Positions 1 to 9,198 are shown, numbered from the stretch's first letter. The stretch: 64,000 bases of DNA from Pedobacter aquatilis (GCF_030409415.1 NZ_JAUFPW010000034.1:1-64000); one strand, 5' to 3'. Notes: generated by a model not told the origin, from the letters alone. Translations and numbers: made by a program.

Positions 1-497
1 CTTTCTGAAGGATTCATCAAACACTCGTCTGCCCATATAATCAAATTTAAAAGTTTCTTTCTAAATCTGACGACTAAATCCCTCTAGTCAAATGTAGCAA
101 CTCCAAAACACTCCGGGGGGGGTAAGAGCCTTAATGTTTAAATTCTGACTGAAACTGTGATAGCCAATTCTGGCTATTGCTGACAAAATCCTTCATAAGG
201 ATACTTTTGCTTTGTGAAATGCGCTGTTTGCCAAGCGTATCATCTGCTTTTTTTTTTAAAAAAAATTACGTTGATCTAAATGGACCTGGTTTCAAAACCC
301 ACGCATTATCATTGCTTTTAAAGCGTATTGGTCTTTTTTCATATTATTAAAAGTCAATTAATTAGCATTTATTTGAGTGCTGGTTTACATCTTTTTTAGG
401 TAATTAACGGACTGCTTTGTTTTTTGAAAACATAAATATTCCACATTTTCTTAAAGCTTATGGAGCCCAGGTAATTTCTAACCAAAAATCTTATACA
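1..497. other. non-coding leader, no gene seen
   Basis: No convincing reading frame on either strand. The stretch holds a run of eight G near 114, a T-run followed by an A-run near 247-268, and AT-rich sequence before the lyase gene. It could carry that gene's promoter, but I see no clear -33/-7 pair. Confidence 0.5.
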
Positions 498-1700
498 ATG
501 AGAAAACAAAAAATCAAATCAGCTTCCATACTGATGCTGTTGATGCTGAACTTCATTTACGCGGGTTGCAGTAAGGATCAGCTAAAAAAGGAAACCGCAG
601 CGCAAAAGATAGAAATTCTCCCCAAAGCCGCAGCTCCGGCAGTTGGATTCGCCGCATCCTTCGTACATCCGGGAATTCTCAACACAAAACAGAGCCTGGA
701 TATCATTGCCTCCCAGGCTAATGCAAATGATCAGGCGAGACTTTCCGCATACCAGAACGTACTGAATTATTGCAACCAGCATACACCAAGTAACAATTAC
801 AAAGCGAATGTGGGGGTAGCAGGAGGAGTGATTACCGCAGATGAAACAAGTTTTAAAGGCGATGCCTTACTTGCCTATACCCTTGCGCTTCGATGGGCAA
901 AAACAGGAACCCCGTCTTACGCAAATACGGCCAAACAGATCCTCAATGGCTGGGCCAGCGCATTCAGAACAATTTATGTGCAAAGTGGAACCGAGGGCCG
1001 TCAGCCAGCACTGGAGGCAGCCTGGGCGGCGCCGACCTTTGCAGCGGCCGCGGAGATTTTAAAATATTATACGCCCGTCAATGGACAACCTGCATCCTGG
1101 AGTGCCTCTGAAAACACGCAGTTTGTCACGTTTTTGAATCGTTTAAAAAATCAATACATTAATAATATTCCGGGTTATAATATCAATAATAACTGGACCG
1201 TTTCCGCCGGGTATGCTAAAATGGCGATCGGGATTTTTATCGATGATCAGTCCGTATATCTCGAGGGTATGAATATTATCAAAAATGTATTGCCTATACT
1301 CATTGAGACTGATGGAGCGATGCCGAGGGAAATTTGCGGCGGGGGTCACAAAGACTGTGTGCATTTTCAATACGCGCTCACCGGATTTAGTTATGCCGCA
1401 AATCTCGCGGCCATACAGGGAGACATTTCTATATATACCGCATCTTCAAGCCGCTTATCGACGGGTTACAACTACCAGTACAAATTCTATAACAGTACAT
1501 TACCCAATCCTCCCTCATGTGTAACTTGTTCAGTGGGCAGTAAAATCTGGCCGGGAATTGAAATTGCCAACAGACGGTACAATACAACCGAAACCAATTT
1601 CCTCCATACCAGATACAACCCCGATGCAGATGGCTTACCGGGTGGGGACATTAGCTTTTTAAGTTGGACGAACTACACCCATAACAACGTTTTTCCCTGA
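498..1700 (+). CDS. alginate-lyase-family lipoprotein
   Basis: A 400-residue exported protein resembling the alginate lyase superfamily (PL5-like alpha/alpha-barrel), which depolymerises acidic polysaccharide by beta-elimination. The frame is open from 417, but I choose the ATG at 498: it puts a classic lipoprotein signal at the N-terminus, with a charged start, a hydrophobic core and a lipobox ending in Cys24 (IYAGC). The mature part has the family opening HPGILNT near residue 53, an Asn-rich stretch followed by WTVSAGYAKMAIGIF in the middle, and DGAMPREI later. Length is usual for the family. It stands alone, convergent with the thioredoxin gene. The substrate may not be alginate, since related enzymes act on other uronates. 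The fold assignment is fairly sure. Confidence 0.72.
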   Translation: MRKQKIKSASILMLLMLNFIYAGCSKDQLKKETAAQKIEILPKAAAPAVGFAASFVHPGILNTKQSLDIIASQANANDQARLSAYQNVLNYCNQHTPSNNYKANVGVAGGVITADETSFKGDALLAYTLALRWAKTGTPSYANTAKQILNGWASAFRTIYVQSGTEGRQPALEAAWAAPTFAAAAEILKYYTPVNGQPASWSASENTQFVTFLNRLKNQYINNIPGYNINNNWTVSAGYAKMAIGIFIDDQSVYLEGMNIIKNVLPILIETDGAMPREICGGGHKDCVHFQYALTGFSYAANLAAIQGDISIYTASSSRLSTGYNYQYKFYNSTLPNPPSCVTCSVGSKIWPGIEIANRRYNTTETNFLHTRYNPDADGLPGGDISFLSWTNYTHNNVFP

Positions 1701-1805
1701 AAATAAACGCGTTGAGCATCAGGAGGATATTTTATGCATACCGCGGAAACTGTAAACTTCTCGGCGGTATGCAGATGTGCTTATTTCAATGCAATGAGAG
1801 CTGTG

Positions 1806-2426
1806 CTATTTTATAAGATTCTCAATTTCTTTACATAATTCATTCGCCGCTTCCTGGTCCGTTTGTCCCGGTCTGAAGCCAATCGATTTAGCGCGGATAA
1901 TACCTTTTTTATCAATGAATATTTTAGTAGGTATACCTATTAAACCACTTTTGAGATAATATTTATTCATTTTACCATCTTCTGAGAATTCATCAAATAA
2001 CACTTCAAAGTTATACCCATTCTCTTTAAGGAATTTTTCCGCCAGATTTTTGTAGTCAGCGCTGGTTTCCCTGGTATCTATAAAAAGAAATTGGACCTCT
2101 TTACTATCTTTATATGTTTCCATTGCCAGTTTGACGGCAGGAAATGATTGCCTGCACGGGATGCACCAGCTAGCCCAAAAATCAAGTATCACGACTTTAC
2201 CTCTAAAATCTGTTAGTGATACTGACTTACCTGAAATGTCCTTCAAAGTGAAATCTGGTGCTGGTTTGTTGCTCGTGCTGTCTGGATCAGCTAAGGGCGC
2301 TCCAGGATCTTTTTTTTCCATTCTGGAAACTTGCGTCAATTTGGGCTTGATCGGTAATGGAAAGGAAGTAATGGGCAAGATAGTCGTAAATCCACAAAAC
2401 AGAATTAATTTGATAGTTGTATTCAT
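1806..2426 (-). CDS. TlpA-like thioredoxin-family protein
   Basis: A 206-residue exported thioredoxin-fold protein of the TlpA/ResA redoxin type. It has an N-terminal hydrophobic signal (residues 1-22), a short linker rich in Pro, Asp and Ser, then the redoxin domain starting PAPDFTLKDISGK. The active site is WASWCIPC (a CxxC motif) and the cis-Pro loop is GIPTKIFID. Such proteins reduce disulfides in the periplasm, for example in cytochrome c maturation or stress defence. It has no partner genes and is followed by a 440-base gap. The exact redox partner cannot be told from sequence. Confidence 0.85.
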   Translation of the reverse strand: MNTTIKLILFCGFTTILPITSFPLPIKPKLTQVSRMEKKDPGAPLADPDSTSNKPAPDFTLKDISGKSVSLTDFRGKVVILDFWASWCIPCRQSFPAVKLAMETYKDSKEVQFLFIDTRETSADYKNLAEKFLKENGYNFEVLFDEFSEDGKMNKYYLKSGLIGIPTKIFIDKKGIIRAKSIGFRPGQTDQEAANELCKEIENLIK

Positions 2427-2867
2427 ATTTATTGCTTTTGTTAAAATTCTTATATTCTTTAAAAGTTGCTGCTGGGTTTGGTAAATTTGATTTCCTAACC
2501 TCTCAAGTCGATTCTGATAACTTTTATAGTTTTAATCCAGACGCAGTTTTATTGATGATGTTGCACCTTTACTTCATCTGCGAGATCGTTCTTTCTGTAA
2601 GCATCTGTAAATCAGTTTGAAAATAATTCATTGGTTTGTGAAGCGCTTTCAGGAATGTAAGCTTTAGGTTTACTCTTTGCTATTTGTGATGTATTTAATT
2701 TTAATTGGATGCAACATTTTAATCAATTTTACATCTCTTTTTCAATAACTCAGATAAATGGGTTTCGACTGACCCCGTCTCAACAGAAATGAGGTCGGGG
2801 TAATGTCCTCTCGTCTGTATCTTAAAAATTGTAGGGGAGGGACAAGTAAACTAATTTTTTTACTGTG
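2427..2867. other. intergenic, with partial TTGACCCC-type repeat/hairpin
   Basis: AT-rich and without a credible gene. At 2770-2800 lies GACCCCGTCTC followed by a near-inverted copy (GAGGTCGGGG) after a short loop. The first 11 bases equal the inner end of the 117-bp repeats at 27069 and 47134, so this may be a decayed end of that element. It could also act as a weak hairpin behind the minus-strand HTH gene. Confidence 0.4.
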
Positions 2868-3215
2868 TTAGAATTTTAGATGTTTTCTGTATTTTTTCAT
2901 CTTCATTTCAGCCTCATTGGCCAATTCATGCTGCGTCTTTAATTTAGCACCCTGTGCCCAGTCCCTAAGTTCAGATTTTACAAAGTATAGTCTTCTTCCG
3001 GGTTTGTTCGCTGGTATTTCTCTTCTACTCACCTTCGTGTAAATCGCGGGAACAGTCAGTTTTAAATACTGGGCAGCTTCCTGTACATTCATCAATTCTA
3101 AGTCTTTGCTTTCGCCAGGAGTAAGTTCTTCCAGTAAACTTTCTATACGTTCAATTTTTTGGTAAATCTCCTGCAAGAGTACGGGCATGTTTTCAAAACT
3201 AATATCTGCCATCAT
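2868..3215 (-). CDS. excisionase-like helix-turn-helix protein (copy A)
   Basis: A 115-residue protein with a helical, probably coiled N-terminus (residues 5-35) and a winged-helix/MerR-like HTH_17 domain (LMNVQEAAQYLKLTVPAIYTKVSRR, then the wing KPGRRLYFVKSEL) near residues 40-85, ending in a basic tail. Such proteins bind DNA and often act as recombination directionality factors or regulators in Bacteroidota mobile elements. The start may be Met1 or Met2. Clear paralogues lie at 20788-21132 and, as a remnant, at 9199-9478. That suggests repeated entry of related integrative elements here. Confidence 0.75.
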   Translation of the reverse strand: MMADISFENMPVLLQEIYQKIERIESLLEELTPGESKDLELMNVQEAAQYLKLTVPAIYTKVSRREIPANKPGRRLYFVKSELRDWAQGAKLKTQHELANEAEMKMKKYRKHLKF

Positions 3216-3633
3216 TGTCCGGTTTGTAATTCATTTCACAAGAATAATTCATTAAATAATTGACTTATCGTCCTCCCTTTAGGGATGCCATTCGTTAATT
3301 TTCTGCTAAATTGAACTTATTATTTCCCGGTGACTGAGATTTCAAAATTGCTTCCAAAATGATTCCATTATCAATATAAGATACTATTTATTTTAAAGCT
3401 TTATTTGCAATGAGTTTCTTATAATAAACTCTTGAAGAGGAGCAGCCGGTAGATGAATCAATGCACCTATCATACCACTTTTCAAATCTTTTCGAACAAT
3501 TTCAAATCCGCTAATTAAAAAATGGCCTTAAAAAATATATGCTGAGATCATTGAATGTGGGTATTTCAGGTGTTGATAACTCGTTAATGTATTGCTAATA
3601 TTTTTAGTATTTTTGTTAAAATATTTCTACGTT
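3216..3633. other. intergenic between divergent HTH gene and umuD-like gene
   Basis: About 420 AT-rich bases with no gene. A Bacteroidota-like -7 box, TATTTTTG, sits at 3608-3615 just before the umuD-like ATG, but no TTG lies at the right distance upstream. I cannot see a certain LexA box. Confidence 0.35.
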
Positions 3634-4086
3634 ATGATTAGAGAACTTGAACTGCCAAAGAATGACTTATTGGAAACCCTGGATAACCCGGGCCGGGTAT
3701 CAGGATTCATTTCACCCGCTGAAGATTATAAACAGCGCAGGTTGCATATCGCACAAAGAATTGTAAATGACCCGACAAATACTTTTTATTTCGAATCTGA
3801 TGATGATCAGATGCGCTATTTTGGGATCAGGAAAGGCACGATCATCATCGTTGATAAATCAATTCCGGTGTCTTCAGGAATGTTAATCGTTTGTTGCGTA
3901 GACGGGGAGTGGCTGACCCGAAAACTCTTGATTAAAGCAGATCAGACTTTTCTCTGCATCAATGATGGCATGGAAGCATGTCTGACCATTACCGGGAAAA
4001 ACCTGGATGTCTTTGGCGCAGTGACCTGGACCTGTCTACCTCATTCAAAGCAAAAAATCAATGTTCGCGCTGGCCGACTGCAATAA
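3634..4086 (+). CDS. UmuD-like S24 protein with altered catalytic residues
   Basis: A 150-residue LexA/UmuD-fold protein, starting at the ATG of MIRELELPKND. Alignment by eye to E. coli UmuD is colinear: SGFISPAEDY matches the CGFPSPAADY cleavage region, IIIVDKSI matches LLIVDSAI, and LDVFGAVTW matches LDVFGVVIH. At the Ser60 position (GDSM in UmuD) this protein reads DDQM, giving Gln. At the Lys97 position (TVKKL) it reads LTRKL, giving Arg. Both residues of the Ser/Lys dyad are therefore lost, so self-cleavage looks impossible, although it may still partner the polymerase. The gene overlaps umuC by 26 bases, so the two are probably translationally coupled. Confidence 0.8.
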   Translation: MIRELELPKNDLLETLDNPGRVSGFISPAEDYKQRRLHIAQRIVNDPTNTFYFESDDDQMRYFGIRKGTIIIVDKSIPVSSGMLIVCCVDGEWLTRKLLIKADQTFLCINDGMEACLTITGKNLDVFGAVTWTCLPHSKQKINVRAGRLQ

Positions 4087-5305
4087 CTTTTACGCCAGCT
4101 GTCACCGTCTGTTTGAGCCACAGTATAAGGGCATGCCCTTGGTGGTACTGAGCAATAATGACGGATGCGTAATTGCCAGAAGCAATGAAGCGAAGGCGTT
4201 GGGCATACCTATGGGAGCACCATATTACAAGATAAAAGCAGAAATCACTAAAAATCAGGTTGCTGTTTTCAGTTCTCACTACACCCTGTATGGAGATATC
4301 AGTGCAAGGGTAATGACCAATCTGGCCCGTTTTACGCCAAATGTTGAAGTATACAGCGTTGATGAGTGTTTTTTGGAGCTTTCTGGTTTTGCAGAATTAA
4401 AAACGTATGGTAAACTGATCCGGGATACTGTTATTAACAATACTGGAATTCCCATCAGTGTGGGCATTGCGCCAACAAAAGTGCTGGCCAAAGTGGCCAA
4501 TAAAACTTCCAAAAAGCACGAAGGGGTGATGGTGCTGCAAACAGATGAAGAAATCACCGTAGCACTCGAGCATTATCCTGTAGAAGATCTTTGGGGTGTA
4601 GGCAGGCAATTTAGCCATAAATTAATCAAGGCTGGAATAGAAACAGCAGCCCAGTTCAGGCAGTTGCCCATAGACTGGGTACAGGCACAGATGACAATCG
4701 TGGGGGTAAGGCTTTGGCGGGAGCTGTGGGGAGAAAGCTGCATGCCGCTGAAAACTTCGCTCGATCCTAAAAAAGGAATGTGCACTTCCCGGGCGTTTGG
4801 AAAACTGACAACAGATTATAATGAGCTCAAAGAAGCCACAGCTGCTTATGCGGCCAGGCTCGGTACCAAACTCCGCAGGGAAGGTCTTTGTGCCACTGTA
4901 CTTTCGGTGAGGCTGCTAACCAATAAATTTGTTTCTGAAACTGCTCAGGCGTATCCTTCCATAACCATACCACTTGAACATCCGGTAAATAATACCATTG
5001 ATCTGGTGAATACAGCCTTATTCGGTTTGAAAAAAATTTACATGCGTGGCTACCTGTTTCAGAAAGTGGAGGTTACCGCAACCGGACTGGTTCCTGACAA
5101 TGAAGTTCAGCTAAATATATTCAGCGACTTTAAAGGGGAAAAACATGATCAGGTATCCAAAGTATTGGATAAACTGAATATGCACTACGGTGCCGGAACA
5201 CTAAAAATGGCGGGAGAAGGCCTGACCCAGAAATGGGCTATGAAACGGCAGTTCCTACGTCCATCCTACACCACTAGCTGGAAAGACATTATTAAAGTCA
5301 AATGA
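4061..5305 (+). CDS. umuC: Y-family DNA polymerase V catalytic subunit
   Basis: A 414-residue UmuC-like translesion polymerase. The N-terminus carries the palm motif FALADCNNFYASCHRLFEP (metal-binding Asp), then NNDGCVIARSNEAK, and the catalytic acidic pair in YSVDECFLELSG near residue 100. Little-finger sequence follows, and the C-terminus has the DUF4113-type ending RPSYTTSWKDIIKVK. The length equals the family norm and all key residues are present. It inserts nucleotides opposite damaged bases, normally with a processed UmuD partner. Here the upstream partner lacks the cleavage dyad. The SRAP gene downstream supports a DNA-damage role. Confidence 0.95.
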   Translation: MFALADCNNFYASCHRLFEPQYKGMPLVVLSNNDGCVIARSNEAKALGIPMGAPYYKIKAEITKNQVAVFSSHYTLYGDISARVMTNLARFTPNVEVYSVDECFLELSGFAELKTYGKLIRDTVINNTGIPISVGIAPTKVLAKVANKTSKKHEGVMVLQTDEEITVALEHYPVEDLWGVGRQFSHKLIKAGIETAAQFRQLPIDWVQAQMTIVGVRLWRELWGESCMPLKTSLDPKKGMCTSRAFGKLTTDYNELKEATAAYAARLGTKLRREGLCATVLSVRLLTNKFVSETAQAYPSITIPLEHPVNNTIDLVNTALFGLKKIYMRGYLFQKVEVTATGLVPDNEVQLNIFSDFKGEKHDQVSKVLDKLNMHYGAGTLKMAGEGLTQKWAMKRQFLRPSYTTSWKDIIKVK

Positions 5306-5306
5306 T

Positions 5307-5417
5307 ATGAAAGAACTTTTAGAATTGATAAAAAAATATCTGCTTAAAGAAGCTGGTAACTTGAACCAGATCAGTGACAAGCCACAATCTACAGTAAAAA
5401 AGACTAAAAAAACATAA
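5307..5417 (+). CDS. possible 36-residue small protein
   Basis: A short frame starting two bases after the umuC stop: MKELLELIKKYLLKEAGN, then a Ser/Gln region and a Lys-rich tail KKTKKT. The placement between umuC and the SRAP gene on the same strand, with no gap, suggests an operon member. No family is recognised and it may be chance. Confidence 0.3.
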   Translation: MKELLELIKKYLLKEAGNLNQISDKPQSTVKKTKKT

Positions 5418-5451
5418 TGGTTTACAGCGTGTTATTTCTCTTAAAGTTCAT

Positions 5452-6156
5452 ATGTGTGCCAGATATACCTTAACAGCTGAAGAAAGAGAAATATTGAAGT
5501 CACATCCCCATCAGATCCAGGGGGAATGGATGCCAAATTATAACCTTGCCATTACCCAGAAAGGACTGGTGATTACAGCCGATGAGCCGGAGTTGATCCA
5601 GCAGATGGGCTTTGGCATCGTGCCCCACTTTGCTGACAGCCTTAAGCTTACCCGAGATACCTGGAACATCAAAAGTGAAACAGCAATGGAGAGTGCGCTG
5701 TGGAGACCACTGCTAAAATTCCATAAAACCTGTCTGGTGATAGCCGATGGCTTTTATGAATGGAAGGAACTTGGTAAAGGCGACAAGCAACCTTACCGCT
5801 TTACTGTTAAGGACAGAAAACTATTTTGCTTCGCAGGACTCTGGTCCCAATGGGAGGATCCGGAAACTCACGAGAAATTCCGTACATACGGAATACTGAC
5901 CACCGAAGCCAATCCCCTGGTAGCGGAAATCCATTCAAAAAAAAGAATGCCAGTAATACTTTCGAAAGAAGAGGAAGAAATCTGGTTGAGTAAAACTTTA
6001 CCCCTTGATACAAAAATGTCCATACTGGATGCATTCCCGGCCGAACTGATGAAACGAACAAAAGTAGGCAAAGGGGTAAATGCAGTCTCAACGCTAAAAA
6101 AACCTAATAATGATCCGGATTTGTTATTCCCGTTAAATAGTGATGAAGATATTTAA
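5452..6156 (+). CDS. SOS response-associated peptidase (SRAP/YedK/HMCES)
   Basis: A 234-residue SRAP-domain protein that forms a covalent thiazolidine crosslink to abasic sites in single-stranded DNA through Cys2. The start MCARYTL places Cys2 directly after the initiator Met, as catalysis requires. Other conserved residues are visible: Asn in TWNIKSET, Glu in ADGFYEWKE, and His in AEIHSKKRMPVIL. Length is typical. It follows umuC on the same strand, so the three genes form a compact damage-tolerance cassette, a frequent neighbour set in mobile DNA. Confidence 0.93.
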   Translation: MCARYTLTAEEREILKSHPHQIQGEWMPNYNLAITQKGLVITADEPELIQQMGFGIVPHFADSLKLTRDTWNIKSETAMESALWRPLLKFHKTCLVIADGFYEWKELGKGDKQPYRFTVKDRKLFCFAGLWSQWEDPETHEKFRTYGILTTEANPLVAEIHSKKRMPVILSKEEEEIWLSKTLPLDTKMSILDAFPAELMKRTKVGKGVNAVSTLKKPNNDPDLLFPLNSDEDI

Positions 6157-6391
6157 ATTCATGTCTGAAGCTTCCATGTTCGCCAAACCTAGATTTTCTC
6201 TTTAGTAACGTGAGTGTAAACTAATAGAAAGCAATGTTTTATGATGAAGATATCTGTTTGCGTTGTGAATATCAATCCAGAGGTGGACGGCGATCAGGAA
6301 TTCTTGCAAACAGTTAAATTTGTCCCTTAAAGCAGGATACAGGTCTTTGGATATCGCCCCATACGTTCCGCTGTTACAGCGATAGAGTCTA

Positions 6392-6859
6392 TCAAAGCTG
6401 GTATGCGGTTTCCCTTTTACTCTGGGAAAGTACAAGAAAACTCTGAATTTTTCCGACCAGATGATTGGACGAAATATGCGCGCTTAAAAATTGATTATAA
6501 GATAACATATCCCTGGTAACGATCTTAAGCATGAAATCAAATTCACCGGTTACGTGGTAGCATTCCATCACTTCAGAAAAACCGGCCATCAGGTCCTTAA
6601 ATTCAGCCAGGGCATCTTCCCCATGTACCTTAAGCTGAATGTGAGGAAAGGCTATGAAGATAGTCCTGATCTTTTGGACATCAACCAGCAAAACCTGCTT
6701 TTCAATCACGCCACTGGCCCTCATCTTTTTTAGCCGTTCAACTATATTTGATTTGCTTCTTTTTAATTTTCCGGCAAGTTCTTTATAAGTCAATTCTCCA
6801 TCGGCCTGCAAAAGGTTTAAAAGGAGGATATCGGTTTGATCAAGATCGACTGCAATCAT
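6392..6859 (-). CDS. Lrp/AsnC-family transcriptional regulator
   Basis: A 155-residue regulator. Residues 5-60 are an AsnC-type HTH (LDQTDILLLNLLQADGELTY, then a basic recognition helix KRSKSNIVERLKKM). Residues 70-145 match the RAM/AsnC ligand-binding domain (MECYHVTGEFDFMLKIVTRD). Such proteins sense amino acids and form oligomers. It is divergent from the unknown gene at 7146, with a 286-base AT-rich gap that probably carries its operator. The target is not evident. Confidence 0.88.
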   Translation of the reverse strand: MIAVDLDQTDILLLNLLQADGELTYKELAGKLKRSKSNIVERLKKMRASGVIEKQVLLVDVQKIRTIFIAFPHIQLKVHGEDALAEFKDLMAGFSEVMECYHVTGEFDFMLKIVTRDMLSYNQFLSAHISSNHLVGKIQSFLVLSQSKRETAYQL

Positions 6860-7145
6860 TTTGTTCTTAAATTTTTCGGGAGCGAAGGTATTGAAATTAC
6901 AGGGTCAAACATATTTTTAACTAAATATTTTATATGCAACTCTCTGATAGTGTATTTATTACAATAACCATCTGTTGATTAGCTTTAGATCTGAAATTTA
7001 ATTTCTTTCTGACTTCGATTGTTCTTTTATCTCAGAATCTTATTGGGTGACAGGTGCTGAAAAAAGTATTTATGACCTCTTCTACATTGATTTTTTTTTG
7101 CTAAAATATTCCTTTTGATTTTTGTGTCAAATATTTCACTCCGTT

Positions 7146-7478
7146 ATGGAAAACGAAAAATCAAAGCAATACCAGATAAGTATCGGGCCGCTATCCAGGC
7201 ATTACCTTGGAAATGATCATTATAGTAATCATGCTCATCAGATACAAAGTAAGCTGCAAGACATCGAAATTCTTTTATTGGAACTGCTAGCCCTGGATGA
7301 GCATTATCGAATCCTGATATACAACAAAACTCAGGATATGCAGTGCAATATCTTTTCCCTGTTCAGTGTTCCAGGCGACAGCCGCGCTGCTTTTCTGGAT
7401 TCAGGGAGCAGATCCAATGCGGCGATTTTATCTGCAAGAAAATTTTTGGAGGTTGAAGTGATAGCCTCTTCCAGATAA
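7146..7478 (+). CDS. hypothetical protein, 110 residues
   Basis: Start chosen at the ATG of MENEKSKQYQI; the open frame extends to 7122 without a better start. No family recognised. It has a helical, Leu-rich middle (KLQDIEILLLELLALDEHYR) and no signal peptide or membrane segment. It lies ahead of another unknown gene on the same strand and may be co-transcribed with it. Confidence 0.5.
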   Translation: MENEKSKQYQISIGPLSRHYLGNDHYSNHAHQIQSKLQDIEILLLELLALDEHYRILIYNKTQDMQCNIFSLFSVPGDSRAAFLDSGSRSNAAILSARKFLEVEVIASSR

Positions 7479-7556
7479 TCCGCCTATTCCTATGTTCCAA
7501 GCTGTGAATGGATTCCATATAACGTCTCGTTTATCCACCTTACTTCTACAAATGAA

Positions 7557-8186
7557 ATGCAGGGAAACAGACTTACAAAATTTCCAAAAGTAGTCCTTCC
7601 CTTGTTCTGCGATGCTTCCGCTGATTTATTCTCTGCACTTTTTCCTTTAAGCGAATTTGCCATCACCTACGCAAACGGGGGAAATGACATCCTTCCTGAA
7701 GATTTGATGCTGCTCATTGTAAATAAAACATATCTGAATAAAGGGGGACTGGATTTGTTAAACAAAAAAAACCTGGTGCATCACAAAAATCATTATGCAG
7801 GGGTGAGTTTTATGTCTTTGTTCGTTTTCCATCATCATCTGTCGGCTTTGTCAAAGAAAGGAGGAATACTTGGGCAGGCAGCTGTAGTCGAACAACGTTC
7901 ACAGATCCTCTACCGGGAAATTGAACGTAACACCCGGTTTTACGCCGTGGTAAATCCTAAAGACAGATCTCCTCTTTCGCCAAGGTTTTATGTAACGCAA
8001 TCTGCTGATCGCTACAAGTTTGTGCTCGCGCTGGACCAACAAAATTCCCAGATCGTCGAATGGAGTGAGCATGGAGATTTTTTAGTTTCAACGCTGAGGT
8101 CTTCGGATGAGGAAATTTTACGACTGGTTGAAATTATGCAGCAGTTTGAACTTGAGTCTTCAAAGCCCGGCAATGATGTGCGATAG
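7557..8186 (+). CDS. hypothetical protein, 209 residues
   Basis: Unrecognised, probably cytosolic. It has a hydrophobic N-terminal third (VVLPLFCDASADLFSALFPL), a His-rich patch (FVFHHHLSALSKKGG), and a second half with regular beta-like pattern (RFYVTQSADRYKFVLALDQQ). No catalytic signature is visible. The next small membrane protein overlaps its 3' end by 14 bases, which argues both are real. Confidence 0.5.
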   Translation: MQGNRLTKFPKVVLPLFCDASADLFSALFPLSEFAITYANGGNDILPEDLMLLIVNKTYLNKGGLDLLNKKNLVHHKNHYAGVSFMSLFVFHHHLSALSKKGGILGQAAVVEQRSQILYREIERNTRFYAVVNPKDRSPLSPRFYVTQSADRYKFVLALDQQNSQIVEWSEHGDFLVSTLRSSDEEILRLVEIMQQFELESSKPGNDVR

Positions 8187-8328
8187 AATTACAGTCCTGA
8201 TGAGCGCCCATGAATACCTGGCCTATATGTTATCCGCACTTTTTATCCTGGCCTTCATTTTAAATAAAATTGTCCTCAGGCGGCAGGAGCGGCGGCGAAA
8301 CCAGGACAGTAACGGCGACTGGATTTGA
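8173..8328 (+). CDS. small single-pass membrane protein
   Basis: A frame of about 51 residues overlapping the end of the preceding gene (start at 8173 or 8176). It has one hydrophobic helix (YLAYMLSALFILAFILN) followed by an Arg-rich cytoplasmic tail. The overlap suggests translational coupling. Function unknown. Confidence 0.4.
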   Translation: MMCDRITVLMSAHEYLAYMLSALFILAFILNKIVLRRQERRRNQDSNGDWI

Positions 8329-8382
8329 ATCCATAAAGAATTAATTTTTGAAGTTAAATAGTTCAGTTATGAGAAGAATTAA

Positions 8383-8406
8383 GGCCGGTGGATGCCGGCC
8401 GTTTTC
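8383..8406 (+). terminator. GC-rich hairpin with T-rich tail
   Basis: Perfect 6-bp stem GGCCGG/CCGGCC around the loop TGGATG, followed by GTTTTCTT. Placed 55 bases after the small membrane protein gene, it fits an intrinsic terminator. A hairpin with the same TGGATG loop occurs at 9733. Confidence 0.6.
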
Positions 8407-8543
8407 TTATTTAAAGTTTGGATCATGTTCCGGCCATGCAGTCAACCAGTGCATTAGCAGTTTTTAATAAATGTTAATGCGATGCATGAGCAGCTGAGCA
8501 AACCATTAGCACCCTATCGAACACCAACCTTAAAATATTAAAA

Positions 8544-8813
8544 ATGAAAATAGATATCCTTACAAAAGAAGATTTGGAAGAATTTAAAAAGGTAATTCTT
8601 ACAGAAATAAAATTATTGCTAAAGCCTGAAATAAGTGCACAGAAAGAGTGGCTACGAAGCGTGGAAGTCAGGAAAATATTAAAAATCTCACCAGGAACGC
8701 TCCAAAACCTAAGGATTAACGGACACTTAGCTTATACCAAAGTTGGCAGTATATTTTATTACGCATATTCAGACATTCAAAAAATGCTAGAAAAACGAGG
8801 GAGGAATGGTTGA
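8544..8813 (+). CDS. HTH_17-type DNA-binding protein of mobile elements
   Basis: An 89-residue protein with a charged helical N-terminus and an HTH (WLRSVEVRKILKISPGTLQN, then LAYTKVGSIFYYAYSDIQKML) in its second half. It is typical of the small regulators that accompany Bacteroidota conjugative or integrative elements. It overlaps the next gene by 8 bases, implying coupled translation. Confidence 0.75.
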   Translation: MKIDILTKEDLEEFKKVILTEIKLLLKPEISAQKEWLRSVEVRKILKISPGTLQNLRINGHLAYTKVGSIFYYAYSDIQKMLEKRGRNG

Positions 8814-9102
8814 TATCGTATTTAATTTAAGAAGTATGCTGTTGTTTTCGCAACGGTCAATTGATACCATGCCGAATCATATTAGCCTTTATGCCGCAAT
8901 TCTCACATGCGCCCAGCAGCAACAGTGTTCGAATAGCATCAATGTCAGAAGGCGGGAATTAATGGCCCTTTCTTGTATAAAATCGAATGCAACCTACCAC
9001 AAATGTATAAGCGAATTAATTGAATGGAACATGATTAAATATTTTCCATCATATCACCCAAGGTTGGGCAGTAAAATTATTTTGCTTGATTTTGAGGCTT
9101 AA
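8806..9102 (+). CDS. small winged-helix-like partner protein
   Basis: A 98-residue protein of the kind regularly found behind HTH_17 genes in Bacteroidota mobile DNA. The core pattern ISLYAAILTCAQQQQC, RRRELMALSCIKSNATYHKC and ELIEWNMIKYFPSYHPRLGS looks like a replication- or transcription-type winged helix. The role is not proven. Start ATG overlaps the previous gene. Confidence 0.55.
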   Translation: MVDIVFNLRSMLLFSQRSIDTMPNHISLYAAILTCAQQQQCSNSINVRRRELMALSCIKSNATYHKCISELIEWNMIKYFPSYHPRLGSKIILLDFEA

Positions 9103-9198
9103 TGATAGGATAGACTTGCGCATTAATATCTAATAAAGTAAAACCGTTGTGATGTTATTATATATATGATAATTTTGCTGGTGTTTAGGCTAGAAGAC

